This document shows, piece by piece, positions 15,717-22,000 of a DNA stretch of 64,000 bases. The translations under genes were made by a program, and so were the position numbers. The notes beneath the pieces were generated by a model. That model had not been told where the DNA came from, made no database searches, and saw only the letters and a list, made by a program, of their open reading frames with translations. Source of the DNA: a virus; the IMG/VR virus record IMGVR_UViG_3300017971_000250, positions 1-64,000 of that record. The stretch is one strand, 5' to 3'. How positions within the stretch are numbered: position 1 is the first letter of the stretch; every line of letters begins with the position of its first letter.

Positions 15717-16771
15717 TGTTTCCTCCCGAATTTGAGCTTCGCCTCGATCGCCTCCAGGACCTCGGTCCGATCCGCGATCAGCTTCCGAAAGCCCCGGACG
15801 CCCTGCCACTTGATCGGCTTGCCGCCGTTGGTGAGCGGAGGCATATCGTACCAACCGCCCGCACCCGAATTCAGGACGCCCTCCTTCTCCGCCTGCCGGA
15901 GCAACGCGTCCTCGTAGTCGACGCCCTCTCCGAAGCGAACCACGAAGTCGGCCTTCGCCCACGGCATCCCAATCTGGCTCTTGATGATCGTAGCCTCGAC
16001 GTTCTGCGCGACCGCCTTGCCGCCCCCCTCCTCGCCGCCATCCTTGACCTGCTTGCGCCGCGCCAGGTCGATCACCAGCGCCGAGTAGAACTCCGGAGCC
16101 CGGCCGCCCGCGATCTTCTTGCGCGCCTTGTAGGCTCCGATCATCTCGCGCGTTTGGGAAATGAAGACGAGCGCAACCGAGAGCCCGTCCATATCCACGA
16201 TCAGCTTCGGAAGGATCCAGGACATTACACTCGCCTGCGAGCCCGGGCGCGGGGAGTCGCCATAGTCGGACTCGTAGTCGCCCTCCGCAATCGCCGCGTT
16301 GATCGAATCGAGCACGACGAGCACCGGGGTCGCCGCGTCCTTCTCCCGCACCGCCGTCACCATTCCCCTCAGCAGTTGACAGCACTCCTCTAGGTGCTTC
16401 GGTCGCGGAACGATCAGGTCCCCCAACTTCACCCCTAGATCCCGCGCGTATCCCCAGTCCGCCTTTCGCTCGGCATCGATGAAGACCGCGATGCCGCCGC
16501 GCTCCTGGACCTCCGCGCATAGCTGAAAACCGAGCGTCGTCTTCCCGGTAGACGGATCGCCCGTGATGATTGTCAGGCGCGCGAGCGGAACGCCCCCGCG
16601 CTTCGTCGCGGCGTCCAGGGTCGGACAGCGAGTCGAGATCACCCCCGGGATGGTGAGCGGGACCTCGCTACCGAGACGCACCAGGCCGTCGCCTCGGCCC
16701 TTCCCCATTGACGAGACGATCCGGCTCACCAGCCGGTCGCTCGGCGGACGCCGCGACGTCTTCTTCTTCAC
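15713..16771 (-). CDS. RecA/UvsX-like recombinase
   Basis: About 352 residues from the GTG at 16771, which follows the upstream TAG; GTG at 16789 is an alternative. RecA-fold motifs: Walker A GDPSTGKTTL (about residue 72), catalytic-Glu region FIDAERKADWGYARDLG, Walker B VLVVLDSINAA, and the ALVFISQTRE motif with the Gln used in DNA-dependent ATPase switching. An IPGVISTRCPTLDAATKRGG N-terminal segment is typical of phage RecA-like strand-exchange proteins. It sits directly downstream of the SSB-like and UvsY-like genes, as expected of a recombination-dependent replication module. Confidence 0.88.
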   Translation of the reverse strand: MKKKTSRRPPSDRLVSRIVSSMGKGRGDGLVRLGSEVPLTIPGVISTRCPTLDAATKRGGVPLARLTIITGDPSTGKTTLGFQLCAEVQERGGIAVFIDAERKADWGYARDLGVKLGDLIVPRPKHLEECCQLLRGMVTAVREKDAATPVLVVLDSINAAIAEGDYESDYGDSPRPGSQASVMSWILPKLIVDMDGLSVALVFISQTREMIGAYKARKKIAGGRAPEFYSALVIDLARRKQVKDGGEEGGGKAVAQNVEATIIKSQIGMPWAKADFVVRFGEGVDYEDALLRQAEKEGVLNSGAGGWYDMPPLTNGGKPIKWQGVRGFRKLIADRTEVLEAIEAKLKFGRKQ

Positions 16772-16772
16772 G

Positions 16773-18074
16773 CTAGCCAGCCTTCGCACGCCGTGCTGAC
16801 TTCCGCTTCGCTCCGGCCGTTCCGGTCTTGCGCTTCTTCTTGTCTAGCTCCTGCCGAAGACGCGACACCGATTCGGGCTGCTCCGGTTCGGGAGCCTTCG
16901 CAGGGTTCTCCTTACCGTCCTCGCCCTCGCCATCAAAAGGGATGCCGTCGTCCTCGTCGTCCAGGACCTCGTCGTCCTCGTCGTCCAGGACCTCGTCGTC
17001 GTCCCCAACCACGAGCGGGGTCACCTTCATGGTCGGCTTCGCCTTGACGCGTTTGCCGTCGTTCGTCGTGAAGATCGCAAGGCCACCTTCGATGCCCTCG
17101 AACTTCCCCTCGCGCCCCTTGAAGCCATACCACTCGCCGACCTCCGCGTCCTGCGCGGGGATCTCCTCAGCGGGCTCGGCCTCTTCCTCTTCCTCTTCCA
17201 CGTCGTCGTCGTCGTCGCCCGGCTCGCGCTCCTCCGGGGCAGCGGATTCGTCTTCGTCGTCTTCGAGAGCGGGGCCGTCACTCTCCTCAACCTCGGCCTC
17301 CTCGTCCTCTTCGGCGACCGCAACGCCCTCCAGGAACCCCGCCGCCGTCGGGCGGTCATAGCAGAGCTTTGCCGCCATCTGATACATATCGCCGGAGCCG
17401 CCGTGCTGGAGCGCGTCTTCGATCATGGCCACCATCTCGTCGCCGAGCCGCTTCGGCTTCTGCGCCGTCGTAGCGTCGACCGATACCTTGTACTTCGTGC
17501 CGTGCTTGCCCGAGCCGACACGGTTCACGCGCGCAAAGATCGCGGCATCGTAGTCGCTCGGGTCGTCGAACTCGCCAAAGATATCGAGCAGGCCGTCGTA
17601 GATCGTCCAGCCCTCGAAGATCGGGACGACCTCGTAGGGCTCCAACTTCTTCCATCCCGCCCCGCCACTACGGCGGAACGCGATCGGCACGACGTTCCAC
17701 AAATACTTCCACTTGAGCTTCATGTCCTCGGCCGCCTCACCCGTCACCGCGCCGGAAGCGAGCGCCTCGCAGACCGGGCAGCCGCCTTCGATGTCCTTCT
17801 CCGCGAGGAACTCCTGAATGAATGGGTGCGCCAGGATCTTGTTTTTCGCCGGATCCAGACAGACCACCATCTTGTTGTCCGGCCCGACGCCGTAGTGAAC
17901 CGCGACCGGATAGACGCATCGCTTGTCCTCGGGTCGACAAACCGGGCAAACGAAGATCAGCGTGTCGCCCTCGTTGAACCCGAAGAAGTCCTTGCGCCCG
18001 CCTTCGAAGCGAGCCAGCCGCATCGATTCGGTGTCGGTCTTACGACTCGCCCGACGTCTCGTCTTCACCGCCAT
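16773..18074 (-). CDS. gp32-like single-stranded DNA-binding protein (putative)
   Basis: A 433-residue protein. The N-terminus is basic. Residues 43-102 hold six cysteines in pairs (CPVC, KRC, VCLD, CPVC), consistent with a structural zinc site. A W/Y-rich domain follows (KWKYLWNVVPIAF, FEGWTIYDGLL). From about residue 255 the chain is extremely acidic and carries tandem DEVLDDED copies, like the acidic regulatory tails of SSB proteins. A basic patch ends the protein. I infer a gp32-type SSB from the architecture and from its place between UvsY-like and UvsX-like genes; direct motif evidence is limited. GGGAGAG precedes the ATG at 18074. Confidence 0.62.
   Translation of the reverse strand: MAVKTRRRASRKTDTESMRLARFEGGRKDFFGFNEGDTLIFVCPVCRPEDKRCVYPVAVHYGVGPDNKMVVCLDPAKNKILAHPFIQEFLAEKDIEGGCPVCEALASGAVTGEAAEDMKLKWKYLWNVVPIAFRRSGGAGWKKLEPYEVVPIFEGWTIYDGLLDIFGEFDDPSDYDAAIFARVNRVGSGKHGTKYKVSVDATTAQKPKRLGDEMVAMIEDALQHGGSGDMYQMAAKLCYDRPTAAGFLEGVAVAEEDEEAEVEESDGPALEDDEDESAAPEEREPGDDDDDVEEEEEEAEPAEEIPAQDAEVGEWYGFKGREGKFEGIEGGLAIFTTNDGKRVKAKPTMKVTPLVVGDDDEVLDDEDDEVLDDEDDGIPFDGEGEDGKENPAKAPEPEQPESVSRLRQELDKKKRKTGTAGAKRKSARRAKAG
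16944..17001 (-). repeat. 24-bp tandem repeat encoding DEVLDDED
   Basis: Two direct copies of a 24-base unit (about 16950-16973 and 16974-16997) encode DEVLDDED twice in the acidic tail of the SSB-like protein. A related sequence encoding DEVLDDEQ ends the gene at 27667-28155. Exact unit boundaries are approximate. Confidence 0.7.
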
Positions 18075-18606
18075 CAGACTCTCCCTTCTTGCGCCGACGC
18101 CGCGAACGCGACATCGCCGCCTCCATCTTGCCCAGTTTCTCTTCCTCGGTCTTCGTGGTCGGCTCATCGCTCGGGTCCTCGCCGACACGACCGTGGATTT
18201 CCTCCGCTCGTTCACGGCCGAGCATCCGCGTCAGGATTTCGGCCTTCTGCCGGAAGCAGTCGAAGAGAACGCGCGCCTTGGCCGCGTTCGATTCAGCCTC
18301 CGCGATGTTGTCCTTCAGGGCTCGGAACGCGGGGTCCTGCTCCATGAAGGCGACCGCCTTCCACTCGGCCGGATCCTTCCCCTTGTCTCCCGTTCCCATC
18401 TGTGCGGTCAGCGCCTGGCCGCGCCAGCTTCGGTACGCGATGTCAGCACGCTCGCGCTCCCCAACCGCCGCCGCCCACACCGCTCCCCAAAACCCCATCT
18501 CCGCACAGACCCTTTGCCGCGCCGCTTCCGGGGAGCCGGTGATCGTTAGCTCCTTCTCGATATCGACGACGTGGGTTTCCCCGTCGACGACCATTTCAAT
18601 CTTCAT
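18040..18606 (-). CDS. UvsY-like recombination mediator (putative)
   Basis: A 188-residue protein starting at the ATG after GGAGG. After a beta-hairpin start (MKIEMVVDGETHVVDIEK), residues 40-160 are helical, with WGAVWAAAVGERERADIAYR, an acidic PAEWKAVAFMEQDPAF stretch, then a helix with ALKDNIAEAESNAAKARVLF. This layout (short helices, Trp-rich start, two antiparallel helices, DP.....L segment) resembles T4 UvsY-type mediators, which load UvsX onto gp32-coated DNA. The C-terminus is basic. The assignment is inferred from pattern and neighbourhood, since the gene overlaps the SSB-like gene and precedes the UvsX-like one. Confidence 0.5.
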   Translation of the reverse strand: MKIEMVVDGETHVVDIEKELTITGSPEAARQRVCAEMGFWGAVWAAAVGERERADIAYRSWRGQALTAQMGTGDKGKDPAEWKAVAFMEQDPAFRALKDNIAEAESNAAKARVLFDCFRQKAEILTRMLGRERAEEIHGRVGEDPSDEPTTKTEEEKLGKMEAAMSRSRRRRKKGESDGGEDETSGES

Positions 18607-18707
18607 CGTGCCCTCCAGCGGGGGCGAGCAGGGGCCGGTTCGAGTCGCCGAGGAACCGATGTGAACCACTGCGCCCGTCGCGGCATCCCTGCTCCCCGCA
18701 TCGTTTG
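18607..18707. other. Intergenic gap, nothing specific
   Basis: About 100 bases between the HU-like and UvsY-like genes. It contains the ribosome-binding site of the UvsY-like gene. A GGTTCGAGTC sequence on the plus strand recalls a tRNA T-arm but has no matching stems. Confidence 0.5.
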
Positions 18708-19040
18708 CTATCCTGTGCCACGCCCTCTTCCCATGAGCCGTCTCCGAACGTGGTCCCGGAGCGACTGGAGCGGTCTGAATCGAAACTCCAGCCCGGCCGG
18801 GACGACGCGGTTTCGGATGCGTCTCGACCCCGGACTAACCGGGACCCGCTGCACCCGCTCCTCGCGGGGCCGACCATAGAAGCGCCCGAACCGAGGTATC
18901 ATCACCTGGCGTCCCGTCAGGACCGCCTCGGTGATTTGCTTGAAGAGCGCCCGCGCCTCATCGGGTTCGACTCCAGCGTCCTCACATAGCTGCGCGAACG
19001 AATAGAGCTTCAGCGATGAGACCTTTCTCGAACGTGGCAT
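18708..19040 (-). CDS. HU/IHF-family DNA-bending protein
   Basis: A 110-residue protein with the HU fold: two N-terminal helices (FAQLCEDAGVEPDEARALFK), then VMIPRFGRFYGR (the IPGFG-type strand), the arm with RIRNRVVPAGLEFRF (compare the R-P-rich arm and IPA..V.F strand of HU), and a C-terminal helix SLRDHVRRRL. It would bend or coat phage DNA during replication or compaction. AAGGAGG precedes the ATG. The gene lies just downstream of the polymerase. Confidence 0.78.
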   Translation of the reverse strand: MPRSRKVSSLKLYSFAQLCEDAGVEPDEARALFKQITEAVLTGRQVMIPRFGRFYGRPREERVQRVPVSPGSRRIRNRVVPAGLEFRFRPLQSLRDHVRRRLMGRGRGTG

Positions 19041-19075
19041 CCTTCTGCCTCCTTCCCTATGTGCGGCCGCTGTCC

Positions 19076-22000
19076 CTACTGGCGCACCTGATCAAACTGG
19101 ATCGGGCAAACTTCGTCGGCAATGCAGATCGCCTCCGCCGCCGTCCAATCCGGCTCCTTCGCGGAATCCACAAGCGCCTGCGAGACTTCGATTTGCCAGC
19201 CGCGCTTGCCGATGCGCGACCACACCTTGGAGAAGTTATCGTGCAGCCATTTCTCATTCGGAACGAGCGCGCGCAACGCGCCCGCCTTCAGGAGCGCCAG
19301 CGCGACGCCACGATGGCAGCGCCGCCGATCGACGCGCTCCGCGAAGTCAACGAAGTCCTGATATGGCTGCGTCTTCACAATCGCGCCGACCGCAGCCGGA
19401 CCGACGCCTTTGATCGTGATCAGGCCCGCAACGATGTCCCGCTTATCGAGCCCCCACGTCCGGCCCGCGAGGTTCACGTCGGGCGGCAGGACGCGCACTC
19501 GCAGTCGTCGCGCCTCGCCCACAAAACGGTTTCGTGCCTCCTCCCCGGGAGTGTGGGTCAGCAGCGCCCACACGAATTCCGTGGGGAAGTAGGTCTTCAA
19601 GTACATCTCCCGGTAGGCGATCAGGCCGTAGGCGGTCGCGTGGCTGTTATGGCTTACGATTCCGTTCGAGAGGGCAAAGAGGTGGGGCGAATCGACTTCG
19701 AGGTCAACCATCGGCCTCGGTCCCAGGGAACGAATCGATACAAGTCGCCGATACAGATAAGGCCCGGCTGCGGATTCCGGATCGCGCTGAGGACCAGATC
19801 GCGACACCACTCCCGCAAATGACCGCCCGTTGTGAAACAATCCAAAGAAATCCGGACCATCGCAAACATCCGCCGGGCCGCCTCCTGATTGAGCATCGCA
19901 TCGCGTTCCAAAACCAGTACCAATCGCTCCTCCCCAAAAATCGGACGAAAGTGATGCAGCCCATCCACCTCGATCCATTCTCCCGGCAAGACGAAATCGA
20001 CCTGTCTCCTTTTCAACCCACATCGCACCTGCGCGTCTCGTCTCGCACCCGGAACTAGATCTGCAATACATTCCTCCAAACGAGACCTTGTACGACGACG
20101 CGACCCGGCCGCCGACATTGCCCGACCTCGCGCAAGAATCGCGGCGATCTTCTCGGGATTCCTGCACCGCCATTCGCGGAGGACTTTCGAACGCCGCTCC
20201 TGAATGTCCGCACGAGCCGAAGTCTTCTTCGCGGTTTCGGATCGAATCCGCTGAAAGCGCTCTCGATACTGATAGCACACCCTCTTCAACGTCTCGGACC
20301 GAATCCGACGACGCACCCCAGGAAACTTCGAGCAAGTCCGAGAATGATTCCATTTCTCCGCTCTGGTTCGAAAAACGAGATCGCAGCACGTCGCCCGCCA
20401 TCCCCCGGGACGTGCTCGGAATGGCCGCCCACGCAACCGCCGCTTTGAAATCAACGACCTGCCGAAGCGACAGGATTCCCTTGTTTGTGAGGAACCGATG
20501 CCCGATCGAACACGTGACTTTCGAACCATCATCGAAGGTTGCCTCCAGTGCCTCAACAAACCCATGGTCATGAACCGCACGAACCGACGCCGGGCGTGCC
20601 CCCCGAGGCCCGCAGACATAGACAAGATCCCCTTGCCGGATTTCGCCCGCAGGTTTCTCTCCATCTGCAGTAGCAACACCCTGTGCGATGTCAACCGATT
20701 TATTGAAGATGTAAGCTCCCGCGTGCATCATCGCCTCGGCCAGGCCCTCCGCCTCCCGCTTCTGCATCCCGCGCGATATCGCGCCATCGACGAATGGCCG
20801 GAGCGCCTTCTTGACCGCCGCCTTGCCGTGCTTCTTACCGACCATCTTGCGGACCTTGTCGGCGTCCTCCGGGGTGTAACCACCTAGCTCGCGCAGCAAT
20901 CGGATCATGTGTTCCTGGTAGATAATCGCGCCCCGGCTCTCACGGCAGATCGATGCCACTATCGGATGCGTCCCCTTTGCCGCCCGGACGCCGATTCGTT
21001 TTCGCTTCCGATAGGTGTCCGAAAGACCGCTGTGCGACACGCCGGGTCGCCCGAGCGCGTTCAGGATAGCGACCTCCTCGAAGCTCTCGAACTTGAGCCC
21101 CTCGCAGAGCCGGTGCGCGAGCGGAGTGTCTAGCTGAAAAATCCCCGCGAGGTTGCGCCGCGTGAACCCCACCAGCACCTTCGGATCGTTCAGACTGATC
21201 GCAGTCAGGTCGGGCGCTCGCTTGCCTCGCCGCTCGATCGCCTCCAGGGCGTCACGGATCACCTTCAGGTTGTGGAGCCCGAGGATGTCCAGCTTGACGA
21301 GCCCGAGCGCCTCGACGCCGTGCATATCGAGCGCCGTGACCGGGACGCGCTCGCCGTTGCTCTCGCGCGACTCCAGGGGGCAAACGTCGACGATCGGCTC
21401 GGGGGAGATCACGACGCCCGCAGGATGAACCGTGAGCGCCTTCGTCGAACCCTCCAGCTTCAGCGCCGTCTCGACGACGGGCGGATACTTCTGTGCGAAC
21501 TTCCTGCAAGCCGCCTCATTCTCAAACGGCCCCTTGAGCCCGCCCTCGTCTATCTCGGTCTGCGTGATGTACTTCTCCGGGATGAGCGGGATCAATTCCT
21601 CGATCTCCCGAATCGGAACCTGGAAAACGCGCCCGACGTCTTTCAGGCACTGCCGCCCGCGCATCGTCGAGCGCGCCGAGATGCGAGCGAAGTGATCGGC
21701 CCCGTAGACCGCCTGCAGATGCGCCAGCACCTCGTCGCGCTGGTCGCTGGCAAAATCACAGTCGATGTCCGGCAGATCGCTGTTTGAAACAAGAATGCCA
21801 CCAGCGAAGTATTCATGCTGGCCCTCTACCGAGAGGTCATAGACGGGACCGGAGAGAACGATTCGTCTGATGCTCGTGATCGTCGCTCGCGCCAGCGAGC
21901 CCATCGCAGCTTGTTCGCGCAACTCAGCGAGCAACATTCCTGACTCCTGGTCACGGGGGCGCGGAACATCGCTCCACACCACACACATGCACGATCGATC

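Noticed and set aside
15519-16520. 333-codon minus-strand frame overlapping the recombinase gene
   Set aside because: Only its last 65 codons (15519-15716) read as protein; the rest is a shadow of the RecA/UvsX-like gene.
18600-18660. Possible tRNA (GGTTCGAGTC)
   Set aside because: No acceptor, D or anticodon stems can be formed around it.
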